Part shown: positions 36,875 to 46,403 of the stretch, one piece after another
How the letters are laid out: every line of letters starts with the position of its first letter
Numbering within the stretch: the first letter of the stretch is position 1
Source: Persicitalea jodogahamensis
Lineage (GTDB): Bacteria; Bacteroidota; Bacteroidia; Cytophagales; Spirosomataceae
Assembly: GCF_014651615.1 (NCBI RefSeq)
Contig: NZ_BMXF01000001.1
Location: forward strand, 1,521,731-1,585,730
Length of the DNA: 64,000 bases
Reading direction: 5' to 3'
Notes under the pieces: model-generated
Databases searched by the model: none
Seen by the model: the letters and a program-made list of their open reading frames with translations, nothing else
Told to the model about the DNA's origin: nothing
Program-made: the position numbers and the translations under genes

Positions 36875-37462
36875 ATGATTCTAATAGATAATACCTGCGT
36901 AAGCGACGACATTGCCGACCAGTTTTTTGTCTGCAATCTTGACAAGTGCAAAGGAGCCTGCTGCGTGGAAGGTGACTCGGGTGCGCCGCTGGAAGACCAT
37001 GAACTGCCTATTATGAAGCAGATATACCGCCATGTGGAACCTTACCTGTCTGAGAGAGGAAAGGCCGTCATTGCGGCGGAGGGCGTATATACCAAGGACT
37101 GGGAAGGCGATGTCGTCACGCCAGTGATCGAGGGTAAGGAGTGCGCTTATGCTTTTTATGACAAAGAAAATATTCTGAAATGCGGTATCGAAGCAGCCTA
37201 CAATGATGGGAAAATCGATTTCAAAAAACCCATCTCCTGCCATCTTTACCCCATAAGGGTCACGAAGTACGAGCAGTACCACGCCATCAATTACGACCGC
37301 TGGGATATTTGCAATCCTGCCTGTGCCTTCGGGGCCGAGTTGGGCGTACCGTTGTACAAGTTTTTGAAAGAGCCGCTTATTCGGGCCTACGGTGAAGCCT
37401 GGTACCAGGAGTTGGTCCGGGAGGTGGAAGAAAAAATTGCGGCAGCTGATGGCGCAAAGTGA
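36875..37462 (+). CDS. DUF3109 family cysteine-rich protein
   Basis: 195-residue protein of the DUF3109 family, related to YkgJ-type putative Fe-S or zinc proteins. Cysteine motifs are [17 protein letters not shown] near residue 20, [24 protein letters not shown] and DICNPAC. The conserved cysteines suggest a bound metal cluster; no reaction is known. Its last 14 bases overlap the start of the next gene, implying translational coupling. Confidence 0.9.
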   Translation: MILIDNTCVSDDIADQFFVCNLDKCKGACCVEGDSGAPLEDHELPIMKQIYRHVEPYLSERGKAVIAAEGVYTKDWEGDVVTPVIEGKECAYAFYDKENILKCGIEAAYNDGKIDFKKPISCHLYPIRVTKYEQYHAINYDRWDICNPACAFGAELGVPLYKFLKEPLIRAYGEAWYQELVREVEEKIAAADGAK

Positions 37463-37778
37463 CTTTTTTGAGAATGTGTACGAAGTGGTAAAGCTCGTGC
37501 CGGTGGGCAGAGTGACTACCTACGGTGCTATAGCGGCCTATCTGGGATCCAAACGGGGGGCGCGCATGGTAGGCTGGGCCATGAATAACGCCCACGGAAG
37601 GCCTGATGTGCCCGCCCATCGGGTGGTGAACAGGAATGGCGTACTGACCGGAAAAAATTTCTTTGGGAGCAGCACCGAAATGCAGGAATTGCTCGAAGCA
37701 GACGGGGTAAAAATAGAAGGCGACCAATTGGTCGCCTTCAAAGAATGCTTTTGGGATCCGGGAATCGAGCTGTTATAA
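37449..37778 (+). CDS. alkyltransferase-like (ATL) DNA repair protein, MGMT family
   Basis: 109-residue DNA-binding protein of the MGMT family (start ATG 37449). The helix-turn-helix part ([17 protein letters not shown]) and the recognition arginine region ([11 protein letters not shown]) are present. The active-site PCHR of true O6-alkylguanine methyltransferases reads PAHR here (Ala56). By the known biology of ATL proteins it would bind alkylated bases and hand them to nucleotide excision repair, without transferring the alkyl group. It overlaps the DUF3109 gene by 14 bp. Confidence 0.9.
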   Translation: MAQSDFFENVYEVVKLVPVGRVTTYGAIAAYLGSKRGARMVGWAMNNAHGRPDVPAHRVVNRNGVLTGKNFFGSSTEMQELLEADGVKIEGDQLVAFKECFWDPGIELL

Positions 37779-37892
37779 ACCAAGCTGCTTATTCGATTCA
37801 CTTTTTAATTTCTTGTCTTCCAGATATTCTACGTAGTAAGAACACCAGACTCCCGCTGTGATTGAGGCCATAAAGAATAGCAATGCTTCCAT
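37773..37892 (-). CDS. small single-helix membrane protein, hypothetical
   Basis: 39 codons from ATG 37892 (MEALLFFMASITAGVW), with one hydrophobic helix followed by a charged tail (EDKKLKSES). It is on the same strand as the symporter, 120 bp downstream of it, and its stop overlaps the ATL stop in antisense. It could be a small subunit of the transporter or a chance frame. Confidence 0.4.
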   Translation of the reverse strand: MEALLFFMASITAGVWCSYYVEYLEDKKLKSESNKQLGL

Positions 37893-38011
37893 GTAAGGTC
37901 TTGTATGTGTAGTTACGTTTGGTTTTACAGCAGAACGCCGTAAAAAAACCAAACCAGACTGTCCAAACTTGCCTTTTTTGGGGAAATGGGGAACTGATTT
38001 CACAGCTTGTC

Positions 38012-39478
38012 TCACGCACTGCGCAATTCACTTCCACGCTTTCCGAGCGATATGAGCCACAAGCCGATGAACACGAATACCCCATTCAGGATCAATCGCT
38101 CGAAACCCAGTTTGTAGCCATCAAGCCAGGCGGCAGAATTTTCGTTAATGATGTAGGTCAAGATCGGAGCCACTACACAGACGATGGGCACCAATCGGTC
38201 GCGGACGGGTAGTTTCAGCAGCATTCCGAAGCTGAATAAGCCCAGTAAAGGTCCATAGGTATAGCCTGCAAGATCGAACACCGCCGTGATAACCTCCTTG
38301 CTATTCAGTCGGTTGAATACAAGAATTGCCAAATAGAACAGTACTGAAAAGCCGATATGAACCCAGAACTTGATGCGTGATCTCTGGGCTTCGGGCTTAC
38401 CCTCCACATTCATGAAATCCACACAGAAAGCGGTAGTCAGGGCAGTCAGGGCGGAATCGGAACTGGCGTAGGTGGCAGCCGTGATTCCAAGCAAGAAAGT
38501 AATCCCGACGAGCAATCCCAGATTGTTCAGGGCCAGCATGGGATAAAAATCATCCGTTTTTTCCAGGAAAGGAATTCCCTTCTCAGCCGCGTAGAGGTAT
38601 AACAACGCTCCCAGCGACAGAAAAAGCAGGTTCACGATGACCAGCACGACAGTAAACCAGAACATGTTTTTTTGCGCTTCGCCAATATTCTTGCAGGTAA
38701 GGTTTTTTTGCATGAGATCCTGATCCATGCCCGTCATAACGATGGCAATGAATGCGCCGCCAAAAAATTGTTTGAAGAAGTTCTTAGGGTCGTTGGCGTC
38801 CCAGTAAAAGATTTTGGAATACTCGCTTTGGCTAACGGTGGAAACCATTTCGGAGAAACCGGAAAGGTTGAGTTCACGGGACACCAGCACGATGGTAAGC
38901 ACCACCGCCGTAACCAGAAAGGTAGTTTGCAGCGTATCGGTGATAATGATCGTTTTGATGCCACCTTTGAAAGTGTAAATCCAAATCAACAGGATGGTAA
39001 TTGCCACGGCCACTTCGAACGGCACACCCAAGGGGCCGAACAGGGCAATCTGGAGCACGCCCGCAGCCACGTAAAGCCGGACAGCTGAGCCAAGCGTGCG
39101 CGACAGCAGGAAAAACGCCGACCCTGATTTGTATGACCAGAATCCAAAGCGTTGATCAAAATACGAGTAAATGGAAATAAGGTTTAGCCGGTAATAAAGC
39201 GGCATGAGTACGGTGCCTATGACCAGATAGCCGAGAATATACCCTAAAACGACCTGGAAATAGGAGAACTGGATGTTCAGGACCGCACCCGGAACCGATA
39301 CGAACGTGATACCGGACAGGGAGGTGCCGATCATCCCGAAGGCTACCAGGTACCAGGGAGACTGTCGGTTGGCGGTAAAAAAGGTAGCGGTGTCGGCACC
39401 CCTGGAAGTGTAAACCGAGACGATAATCAACATCCCGAAGTAAGCAACCAGGATGGCAAGAGCAATGTAAGGATTCAT
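38012..39478 (-). CDS. sodium:solute symporter (SSS family)
   Basis: 488-residue inner-membrane transporter with about 13 transmembrane helices, driven by a Na+ gradient. Family strings include GMIGTSLSGITFVSVPG near the N-terminus, VAAGVLQIALFGPLG, YTFKGGIKTIIITDTLQ, MTGMDQDLMQKNL and ATYASSDSALTALTTAF, the last holding the conserved Na2-site serines. The substrate is unknown. It is divergent from clpS. Confidence 0.93.
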   Translation of the reverse strand: MNPYIALAILVAYFGMLIIVSVYTSRGADTATFFTANRQSPWYLVAFGMIGTSLSGITFVSVPGAVLNIQFSYFQVVLGYILGYLVIGTVLMPLYYRLNLISIYSYFDQRFGFWSYKSGSAFFLLSRTLGSAVRLYVAAGVLQIALFGPLGVPFEVAVAITILLIWIYTFKGGIKTIIITDTLQTTFLVTAVVLTIVLVSRELNLSGFSEMVSTVSQSEYSKIFYWDANDPKNFFKQFFGGAFIAIVMTGMDQDLMQKNLTCKNIGEAQKNMFWFTVVLVIVNLLFLSLGALLYLYAAEKGIPFLEKTDDFYPMLALNNLGLLVGITFLLGITAATYASSDSALTALTTAFCVDFMNVEGKPEAQRSRIKFWVHIGFSVLFYLAILVFNRLNSKEVITAVFDLAGYTYGPLLGLFSFGMLLKLPVRDRLVPIVCVVAPILTYIINENSAAWLDGYKLGFERLILNGVFVFIGLWLISLGKRGSELRSA

Positions 39479-39589
39479 TAATAATTGGTGGTAGATAGTG
39501 GATTACAGGAGGGGCCGGACAAGGCAAACAATTGGGTAGTTTGTTGGTTTTGAAAGGGGATAAACCTTCGAAAAGTGCTGTTTTTTAAT

Positions 39590-39597
39590 TAATTTTG
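39590..39597 (+). promoter_or_regulatory. -7 box of clpS
   Basis: TAATTTTG matches TAnnTTTG and lies 24 bp before the clpS ATG at 39622. This argues against the longer TTG-initiated frame at 39595, which would begin inside the box. Confidence 0.5.
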
Positions 39598-39621
39598 CAA
39601 GCAAACGTAAATTTGACTGGA

Positions 39622-39897
39622 ATGCAAACTGATATAGATACCGACATTGAAATTTTGGAAGAAACCGTGGAAACGGAAGTGCGATCGCTGGTGGTGTTCA
39701 ATGACGAAGTAAACACTTTCGACTGGGTGATTGAAACGCTGATAAAAGTCTGCGACCATGCCCCGGAACAAGCTGAACAATGTACTTTGATTATCCATTT
39801 TAAGGGCAAATGCTCAGTAAAGGAGGGAGAATTCGATTCGTTGGTGAGTATGCGGAACGAGATATGCCGTCGGGGTATCTCGGCGGAAATTCTTTGA
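39622..39897 (+). CDS. clpS: ATP-dependent Clp protease adaptor ClpS
   Basis: 91-residue adaptor that delivers N-degron substrates to ClpA/ClpC-ClpP. The ClpS core begins SLVVFNDEVNTFDWVIETL, with the conserved N-D-x-x-x-T element that contacts the N-end residue, and continues EQCTLIIHFKGKCSVKEG and RRGISAEI. The N-terminal extension is acidic. It is followed 33 bp later by recR. Confidence 0.93.
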   Translation: MQTDIDTDIEILEETVETEVRSLVVFNDEVNTFDWVIETLIKVCDHAPEQAEQCTLIIHFKGKCSVKEGEFDSLVSMRNEICRRGISAEIL

Positions 39898-39930
39898 CGC
39901 TGCTCCCGCTTATTCCACGCCCGCTACCGT

Positions 39931-40533
39931 ATGAATTACCCTTCGCAATTGATTGAAAACGCCGTTAACGAAATTTCCAAGCTTCCGGGCATTGGTAAAA
40001 AAACGGCGTTGCGTTTAACGTTGCACCTGCTTAAAAGGGAGGAGCCACAGACCCGTACGCTGGCCGATGCATTGCTGGCCATGCGCACCCAGACCCGATT
40101 TTGCAGCCGCTGTCATAATATTTCGGATGGCGAACTCTGCAATATTTGCAGTAGTCCCAAGCGTGACCCCTCTTTGTTGTGTGTGGTTGTGGATACCCGC
40201 GACGTGCTGGCGATTGAGAACACCAGCCAGTTCAATGGCACCTATCACGTTCTGGGAGGCATTATTTCGCCACTGGAAGGCATTGGTCCCGCCGATCTCA
40301 ATATCGAATCACTGTTAAGCCGCATTGGTGATGAGGAAGTGAAAGAGGTCATTCTGGCTCTTAACCCTACGATGGAAGGAGACACAACGGCTTTTTATTT
40401 GCAAAAAAAACTTAAACCTACGGGAGTGAGAATCAGTACCATTGCCCGGGGCGTTCCTATCGGTGGTGACCTTGAATATGCCGATGAAGTGACACTGGGT
40501 CGGAGCATTGTGAGTCGGGTGGCTTACGATTAA
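39931..40533 (+). CDS. recR: recombination protein RecR
   Basis: 200-residue protein of the RecFOR pathway, which loads RecA onto gapped DNA. An N-terminal helix-hairpin-helix (LPGIGKKTALRL) is followed by the C4 zinc finger (CSRCHN...CNICSS) and the Toprim domain (VVVDTRDVLAIENT, GGIISPLEGIGP, ALNPTMEGDTTA). Length is standard. It follows clpS on the same strand. Confidence 0.97.
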   Translation: MNYPSQLIENAVNEISKLPGIGKKTALRLTLHLLKREEPQTRTLADALLAMRTQTRFCSRCHNISDGELCNICSSPKRDPSLLCVVVDTRDVLAIENTSQFNGTYHVLGGIISPLEGIGPADLNIESLLSRIGDEEVKEVILALNPTMEGDTTAFYLQKKLKPTGVRISTIARGVPIGGDLEYADEVTLGRSIVSRVAYD

Positions 40534-40647
40534 TTACTGGCTTTATAGGAAAGCGTTGTCTGTTCATCGGTGATTAGAGCGTAACTGGGTCTGATTAATG
40601 CATACCTTAGTAATGAAGTGTTTTTTTTATAACCCAAATCCAAAACG

Positions 40648-41436
40648 ATGAAAGTCAAAATACTGAGTACCCTCGCAATTGTTTCCATAATGGCCGTAAG
40701 CTGTCAGGAATCCAAGCAAGGTGAAGGTGATACGACCACGGCAGACAGTTCTGCCATCACAATCGAAAAGCTGGAAGGTTCGGCTCAATATCCCGGCGCT
40801 TCTTTGGCGCTGGTGAGTCCCGCAAATACGACTATTGGTACCGCAGGCGAAACTGATTTTGCTTTCAAAGTGGGAGATTACGAACTGGGTACACAGACAG
40901 ACAGCCCGGTGAAAAGTATGTTGGCCAACTCAGATAAGGGGCAGCATATCCATTTCATTCTGGACAATGATCCTTACTCTGCTCACTATGAGCCTGATTT
41001 TAAAAAGGACATTCCCGCCGGAACGCATTACATGGTGGCCTTTCTGAGCCGATCATACCACGAGTCTGTAAAAAATTCAAACTCGTTTGTAGCCAGAAAG
41101 CTGGTTGTGGGTGATGCCGGAACCGACGATATGAATGTGGATCTGGAAAAGCCTACCATGATTTATAGCCGTCCCAAAGGCGAATACAGCGGTGCGGACA
41201 CCGAGAACCTCCTGCTCGACTTTTTCCTGCTTAATACTACCCTGTCAGAAAACGGAAACAAGGTAAGGGCAACGATCAATGGCAACGAGTTCATGATCAC
41301 CGAATGGGCGCCACAGGTTATCAAGGGACTTCCAAAAGGAGAAGTGACTATCAAGCTCGAACTGCTCGATGCTGATGGTAACCTGATTCCAGGAGGGTTC
41401 AACGAAGTGACCCGCACGGTAACCCTGAAAGAATGA
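40648..41436 (+). CDS. lipoprotein of unknown function
   Basis: 262-residue lipoprotein (signal ends MAVSC, Cys19). The mature protein appears all-beta with two similar halves: an N-terminal part with HIHFILDNDPYSAHYEP and a C-terminal part ending NEVTRTVTLKE. Histidines in GQHIHFILD could bind a ligand or metal. No named domain is recognised with confidence. It is followed by a strong terminator. Confidence 0.75.
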   Translation: MKVKILSTLAIVSIMAVSCQESKQGEGDTTTADSSAITIEKLEGSAQYPGASLALVSPANTTIGTAGETDFAFKVGDYELGTQTDSPVKSMLANSDKGQHIHFILDNDPYSAHYEPDFKKDIPAGTHYMVAFLSRSYHESVKNSNSFVARKLVVGDAGTDDMNVDLEKPTMIYSRPKGEYSGADTENLLLDFFLLNTTLSENGNKVRATINGNEFMITEWAPQVIKGLPKGEVTIKLELLDADGNLIPGGFNEVTRTVTLKE

Positions 41437-41460
41437 GCAAGCAGCATTTAATCCAAGACC

Positions 41461-41499
41461 AAAAAGAATTCCGTGCAGTACTTACACGGAATTCTTTTT
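41461..41499. terminator. rho-independent terminator
   Basis: GAATTCCGTG (41466-41475) pairs with CACGGAATTC (41485-41494), flanked by five A and five T, giving a 15-bp stem that can act on either strand. Confidence 0.9.
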
Positions 41500-41614
41500 G
41501 GTTAAAGCCCCGATTTTTTTTCAAAACTTTGCGCTAAAAAGCCGTAATAAGTGATAAATAGCAACACCAAGTAAGCTTCCAACTCTTTTTCAAACCCTAA
41601 GACCCACAACTAGT

Positions 41615-42334
41615 ATGAATCGCATTGAGTTTTTACGTTCGCTGGCCGGTACCACACTGGCCGTTGGCGCGTTGTCCACCCAGTCGGCTTGCCAGACTTC
41701 CTCCAAGGAAAGTGCCGAAATGATGGCTCCCTATTCCCAGAAGCCCCTTGCTTACGATTTTGGAGCATTGCAGCCCTCCATTGACGCACAAACGATGGAT
41801 ATCCACTACAACAAACATGCGAAGGGCTATGTTGACAAGCTCAACGCTGCCGTGACGGGTACGGAGTACGAAAAAATGAGCCTGGACGATATCCTGAAAA
41901 ACATCAGCAACGCCCCCGAAGCGATCCGTAACAACGGTGGCGGTCACTGGAATCACAGTTTTTTCTGGGAGGCGATGGCACCGGGAAAGGGTGGCACGCC
42001 AACGGGTGCAGTCGCCGAGGCCATCAACGGGCAATTCGGTTCATTCGACAGCTTCAAGGAGGCATTTGGCAAAGAAGCATCAGGCCGCTTTGGTTCGGGC
42101 TGGGCATGGTTGGTAGAGCAGGATGGCAAACTTGCCGTTGGATCGACGCCCAACCAGGACAACCCGTTAATGGGCATCTCTGAATTCAAGGGAAGGCCCT
42201 TGCTGGGACTCGACGTTTGGGAGCACGCTTACTACCTCAAGTACCAGAACAAACGCGGCGACTATGTGAGTGCATTCTGGGACATAGTCAACTGGGATCG
42301 CGTGGCGGAGCTGATGAAAAACGGAAAATCTTAA
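41615..42334 (+). CDS. exported Fe/Mn superoxide dismutase
   Basis: 239-residue superoxide dismutase with an export signal ending STQSAC (Cys26), so probably a lipoprotein acting outside the cytoplasm. The four metal ligands are visible: His in [11 protein letters not shown], His in HWNHSFFW, and Asp and His in [13 protein letters not shown]. The gene stands alone, between two terminators. Most Fe/Mn SODs are cytosolic, so the signal is notable but occurs in other Bacteroidota. Confidence 0.92.
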   Translation: MNRIEFLRSLAGTTLAVGALSTQSACQTSSKESAEMMAPYSQKPLAYDFGALQPSIDAQTMDIHYNKHAKGYVDKLNAAVTGTEYEKMSLDDILKNISNAPEAIRNNGGGHWNHSFFWEAMAPGKGGTPTGAVAEAINGQFGSFDSFKEAFGKEASGRFGSGWAWLVEQDGKLAVGSTPNQDNPLMGISEFKGRPLLGLDVWEHAYYLKYQNKRGDYVSAFWDIVNWDRVAELMKNGKS

Positions 42335-42369
42335 TTCTGGGATTTTCATTTTCAAGACTATTCAGGATG

Positions 42370-42411
42370 AAAACAAAAGAGGCCCGGAATCGACCGGGCC
42401 TCTTTTGTTTT
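42370..42411. terminator. bidirectional rho-independent terminator
   Basis: A perfect 18-bp inverted repeat with a GAGGCCCGG core (42370-42387 with 42394-42411) around a 6-nt loop, with A/T-rich outer ends. It separates the SOD gene from the convergent ribosomal-protein operon. Confidence 0.95.
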
Positions 42412-42432
42412 CAAAAACTCGTAAAGCAACGC

Positions 42433-42876
42433 CTACTCAGCAGGAACAACGTTGATTTTTATCGTGTGCTTCACCTCCTTATGCAGGTCGATGACGGCGT
42501 CGTAAGTACCAACTGATTTTACTTCCTCCACGGTGATTTTCTTACGGTCGATGTCGAAACCTTTGGCTTTCAGAGCATCGGCTACCTGCGTGTTGGTAAC
42601 ACGACCGAAAATGCGGCCGCTCTCACCCACAACGGCAGGAATGTTAATTTCTGCCTCACCAATAGCGGCCGCGATTTCTTCGGCCTCGTTTTTCATCTTT
42701 TCGGCCTTGTGTGCCGCCTGGCGGATGTTTTCTTCCACCACCTTTCGGTTGGAGGAATTGGCCAGCAACGCGTATCCTTGTGGGATAAGGTAATTGCGGC
42801 CGTAGCCGTTCTTCACCGACACGATGTCGTTCTTATAGCCGACTTTGGCAATATCTGTCAATAATATGATTTCCAT
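42433..42876 (-). CDS. rplI: 50S ribosomal protein L9
   Basis: 147-residue large-subunit protein. The N-terminal rRNA-binding part (MEIILLTDIAKVGYKNDIV, with GYGRNYLIPQGYA) is followed by the long helix and the C-terminal domain (GRIFGRVTNTQVADAL). It is last in the rpsF-rpsR-rplI operon. Confidence 0.98.
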   Translation of the reverse strand: MEIILLTDIAKVGYKNDIVSVKNGYGRNYLIPQGYALLANSSNRKVVEENIRQAAHKAEKMKNEAEEIAAAIGEAEINIPAVVGESGRIFGRVTNTQVADALKAKGFDIDRKKITVEEVKSVGTYDAVIDLHKEVKHTIKINVVPAE

Positions 42877-42899
42877 TTCTTGCGATCTCTTTTACGTGA

Positions 42900-43151
42900 T
42901 TACTTCAATTGATCGGCGACAAACGGCATCAGTGCCAGGTGGCGCGACCGCTTGATGGCCTGGGCCACTTTGCGCTGGTACTTCAGGCTGGTGCCGGTCA
43001 GGCGGCGGGGAAGGATACGTCCTTGCTCATTGACGAGCTTCAACAGGAAGTTGGGATCCTTATAGTCGATGTATTTGATGCCCGCCTTTCTGAAACGGCA
43101 GTACTTCTTGCGATTCTGGGTCTTGTCGATTGGTTCGTTTACAAGTGTCAT
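42900..43151 (-). CDS. rpsR: 30S ribosomal protein S18
   Basis: 83 residues. The family strings CRFRKAGIKYIDYKD and GRILPRRLTGTSLKYQRKV are present. It lies 3 bp after rpsF and 23 bp before rplI. Confidence 0.98.
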   Translation of the reverse strand: MTLVNEPIDKTQNRKKYCRFRKAGIKYIDYKDPNFLLKLVNEQGRILPRRLTGTSLKYQRKVAQAIKRSRHLALMPFVADQLK

Positions 43152-43154
43152 GGC

Positions 43155-43538
43155 TTATGCTTCAGCTGGTTTTTGAGATTCATCAATAGCGGCTTCCTTT
43201 TGCTTATTCATCAGCCCCTTACGCTTTTTCTCGTTATAGGCGATGGCGTGCTTGTCGAGTGCGACAGTCATGTGACGGATCACACGCTCATCGCGGCGGA
43301 ATTCGGTGTCGAGCAACGCGATGACGTTGCCCGGTGCGGTGTACTCCATCAAATTGTAGAAGCCCGTGTTCTTCTTCTGGATAGGGTAGGCCAGCTTGCG
43401 CAGTCCCCAGTCTTCCTCGTGTACCAGTTCCGCGCCGTTGTCGGTGAGGATTTTACGGAACTTGTCAACGGCGTCCCTCATCTGGGCCTCAGATAAGATG
43501 GGAGTTAAAATGAACACCGTTTCATACTGATTGTTCAT
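43155..43538 (-). CDS. rpsF: 30S ribosomal protein S6
   Basis: 127 residues. [15 protein letters not shown] opens the S6 fold; [21 protein letters not shown] is typical. A basic/acidic C-terminal tail ([14 protein letters not shown]) is present. It is first in the operon; ssb, found between rpsF and rpsR in many bacteria, is absent. Confidence 0.98.
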   Translation of the reverse strand: MNNQYETVFILTPILSEAQMRDAVDKFRKILTDNGAELVHEEDWGLRKLAYPIQKKNTGFYNLMEYTAPGNVIALLDTEFRRDERVIRHMTVALDKHAIAYNEKKRKGLMNKQKEAAIDESQKPAEA

Positions 43539-43622
43539 ACGAAATGAATTGGTTATTTGTTAATTTTCTCAAAATGAGGGTGCGAAAGTAGGAGTTTTCA
43601 GCGGAAAAAGCAAATCGACTGT

Positions 43623-44564
43623 CTATTTCACTATAAAATCTCCCTGCCCGATCTTGAATCCTTCACTGTATAGCTCGACGGTGTACTTGCCATCTTTGAA
43701 AGGGACTCCGCCACGGCCATACATGATGTCCATTGTTTGGCCAGTGTTGTTGAAGTTGATGGCTTCCTTGGAGCTGTAAATCATCTCCCGACCATTATGA
43801 ATGAAAGCCCCCGAACCCGTGGCCATGTCGGAAAGTACGGCTCCGTCCGGGTCGAGGATGCGGAGATATACCTCCTTACGATCCTGCTTGGCTACGGCAT
43901 TGGGTGCCAGCCGGAAGTCGATCCTCAATTTGTCGATGCGGCGCGCCTTGTAGCTTCCACCGTCGCGTTCCTTTCCTTTCGAGGAGAGGGCATTTACCGA
44001 AATGTTCTCAGCGCGAAGGGCAGAGGCAATCGTGACTTTTTCGTTTAGTTCGCGGTTTTGTACGGCATAGTTGGTGACCGAATCCGAAAGCAACTGTTTT
44101 TCGTCTTCCAGTCCGGTTACGGCCAGATTCAGCTCCTCATTTTTGGCCGTGACGATCCCCAATTCCTCCTTCAATTGGGCGATTTCGGTATCTTTTTGAT
44201 TCAGGATCGATTCGTAGTTACGGATTTTGTCTTCATATTTTTTGGCTGAGAAGGCATTGGAATTTCGCAGCGCCTGCCGGTCCCGCTCCAGCTCCTGCTT
44301 CAGCACGATTAGTGAATCTACACTACCACCCAATTGCTGAATTTCGGCAATTTTGGCATCCAACTGCACTGAGATCGAATCAAGTTTGTTCTTGGTGGAC
44401 AGCACCTCGTCGGTCTTGGCGGCGATGATGGTATCTTTGTCGCGGTTATTCTGCCTTTCCTGGTAGTAGAAATAAAATAGCACGACGTTCAGAATAGCCA
44501 AAACGGCCAGTGCAGCCCAAAGCAGGGTGCGGCGGTCTTGTTTTTGATCTTGATTGTAATCCAT
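43623..44564 (-). CDS. membrane-anchored coiled-coil protein of unknown function
   Basis: 313 residues: a short cytoplasmic N-terminus, one membrane helix (about residues 13-33), a coiled coil of about 150 residues (for example KDTEIAQLKEELGIVTAKNEEL) and a C-terminal beta-domain (RIDKLRIDFRLAPNAVA, YLRILDPDGAVLSD, GKYTVELYSEGFKIGQGDF). The layout suggests a periplasmic structural or binding protein. It is upstream of rpsF on the same strand and divergent from the YggS gene. Confidence 0.8.
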   Translation of the reverse strand: MDYNQDQKQDRRTLLWAALAVLAILNVVLFYFYYQERQNNRDKDTIIAAKTDEVLSTKNKLDSISVQLDAKIAEIQQLGGSVDSLIVLKQELERDRQALRNSNAFSAKKYEDKIRNYESILNQKDTEIAQLKEELGIVTAKNEELNLAVTGLEDEKQLLSDSVTNYAVQNRELNEKVTIASALRAENISVNALSSKGKERDGGSYKARRIDKLRIDFRLAPNAVAKQDRKEVYLRILDPDGAVLSDMATGSGAFIHNGREMIYSSKEAINFNNTGQTMDIMYGRGGVPFKDGKYTVELYSEGFKIGQGDFIVK

Positions 44565-44677
44565 ACGGAGTTTCAGTTAGGTTAAAGCAATCGTGGTAGA
44601 ATCGGTTCTTTAAATAAGCCGCAAATATACCATATTATTTTTACATCAATTATAAGTAGTTAGTAGTCAGATTTTTA

Positions 44678-45349
44678 ATGGGAGATATATCAGTAAAGGA
44701 AAATATTGCCGAAGTCGAAAGTCATTTGAAGCCCAGTGTTACACTGGTGGCCGTCACCAAAACCAAGCCCCTGCATATTCTGCAGGAGGCCTACGACGCA
44801 GGCTGCAAAGTCTTTGGTGAGAACAAGGTCCAGGAAATGGTCGAAAAACACGAGGAACTACCCAAGGATATCGAGTGGCATATGATCGGTCACCTGCAGA
44901 CCAATAAAGTCAAATATATCGCACCCTTTGTCTCGCTCATTCATTCGGTGGACAGCCTGAAAGTACTTAAAGAGATCAACAAGCAGGCCAAAAAGAACAA
45001 CCGAACCATTGACTGTCTGCTGCAAATCCATATTGCCGAGGAAGAAACCAAGTTTGGGCTGTCGGAGCAGGAAACAGCGGACCTACTGGATTCTGGCGAA
45101 TTCGGGGCCATGGATAATATTCGTATCCAAGGGTTGATGGGTATGGCCACCTACGATGCGCCCGATGCCCAACTCCGGAAAGAGTTCGGTGGATTGCGTC
45201 GGATTTTTGAGGATCTGAAGAAAAGGGAAAGCGAAAAAATGAACATGCAGATTCTGTCAATGGGCATGAGTAACGATTTCCTGATTGCCATTGAAGAAGG
45301 CAGCACGATGGTGCGAGTGGGCAGCGCTATTTTCGGAGCCAGAAAATGA
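44678..45349 (+). CDS. YggS/PLPBP-family pyridoxal-phosphate homeostasis protein
   Basis: 223-residue PLP-binding barrel protein that buffers pyridoxal phosphate; no strict enzymatic activity is known for the family. The PLP lysine is in VAVTKTKP (Lys28). GENKVQEMVEKHEEL, WHMIGHLQTNKVKYI and IQGLMGMA are family motifs. It converges with a glycosyltransferase gene with 22 bp between stops. Confidence 0.94.
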   Translation: MGDISVKENIAEVESHLKPSVTLVAVTKTKPLHILQEAYDAGCKVFGENKVQEMVEKHEELPKDIEWHMIGHLQTNKVKYIAPFVSLIHSVDSLKVLKEINKQAKKNNRTIDCLLQIHIAEEETKFGLSEQETADLLDSGEFGAMDNIRIQGLMGMATYDAPDAQLRKEFGGLRRIFEDLKKRESEKMNMQILSMGMSNDFLIAIEEGSTMVRVGSAIFGARK

Positions 45350-45371
45350 AGTACTTTCAGAAACCCGCTTA

Positions 45372-46403
45372 TTATTTTGCCGGAACGGAAACCTTCTTGT
45401 CAATGGCACTCAGTACGGTGTTCAGAGGTAGTTGTGAGCAGGGATAGCCTTCCTGGCGAATAAGAACGCAGTTCGCTCCGCTGCCATAGGCACCGGAATA
45501 GGGGTTGTATGACGCAAATTCATTTAGAGAACCCATAAGTACGAAGCCGAAAGTACCGCTGGCGTTGGCCAGATGCGCCGGGCCGCTGTCCAGCCCGATG
45601 AAATATTCGGCTCGCCGAATCACCTCCGCCGTTTCCAGAATCGACAACCTGCCGCAGAGGTTGCGGTAAGCGGGATGGGAAACCGCTAAATTGCTCGCCA
45701 GGCCCATTTCCACGACTGGCATCCCGTACTTGTCTGCCAGCTGCGGAATCAATGCATTCCAACGGTCAGCGGGCCAATCCTTGGGGGCGTAGTTCGACTG
45801 GCAATGCACGGCGATGAAGCGCTCAGGTAGTTCCAGGGTATCCACTTTCCGTTGGTGCCTTTCCTGCAAATAGAGCCTGGGCTGTTCATCTTTCGGAATG
45901 GGTAGTCCGCCTACCTGCGCAAAAACTTCCAGCAAATTTCCGAAGTTAAAATAGGTGTGCACGTTGATACCCTTTGCTATCGCCAGCGGATTTTCTACAA
46001 ACACATCACAGACCGGACAATGATTGTTGTTGCGGAATTGCAATTCGTAGACCTGATCAAACACGCTCGTTTTCAGAAGTACCTGCCGCTGGGTCACGCA
46101 GAATTCCGGGAAGGACTCGTCTACGTTTGGATTCGTGTCCACAAGTTCTTTGAATACCGGTTTGACAAACCAAACGATGTGGGCATCGGGGTGTAAGGCC
46201 CGAACCTGCCGCGACAGCGGCTCGACGGCCACAATATCGCCGAAGTGCTCCGTACGGATCACGGCGACCAAATCTTTTTTCAGACGTCTCTTCTTCGAAC
46301 TGAAATAAAGTTGAGCCCGGTAAGCCAGAAGATGTGCTTTGGCGATATGGCTATACTTGCGGTAGCGGTGCTTCCAGAGGGCGATAAAGGATTGCAGGCT
46401 CAT
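45372..46403 (-). CDS. glycosyltransferase family 9 (heptosyltransferase-like)
   Basis: 343 residues from the Met at 46403; the longer frame back to 46526 has no supporting start signal. GT-B fold: VIRTEHFGDIVAVEPL near the N-terminus, and VHCQSNYAPKDWP and FIGLDSGPAHLANASGTFGFVLMGS in the nucleotide-sugar-binding half, the last being the GT9 signature. It probably adds a sugar to lipopolysaccharide core or another surface glycan. Confidence 0.9.
   Translation of the reverse strand: MSLQSFIALWKHRYRKYSHIAKAHLLAYRAQLYFSSKKRRLKKDLVAVIRTEHFGDIVAVEPLSRQVRALHPDAHIVWFVKPVFKELVDTNPNVDESFPEFCVTQRQVLLKTSVFDQVYELQFRNNNHCPVCDVFVENPLAIAKGINVHTYFNFGNLLEVFAQVGGLPIPKDEQPRLYLQERHQRKVDTLELPERFIAVHCQSNYAPKDWPADRWNALIPQLADKYGMPVVEMGLASNLAVSHPAYRNLCGRLSILETAEVIRRAEYFIGLDSGPAHLANASGTFGFVLMGSLNEFASYNPYSGAYGSGANCVLIRQEGYPCSQLPLNTVLSAIDKKVSVPAK

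Noticed and set aside
39595-39621. TTG start extending ClpS by nine residues
   Set aside because: It begins inside the TAATTTTG promoter box, and the ATG at 39622 gives a normal ClpS.
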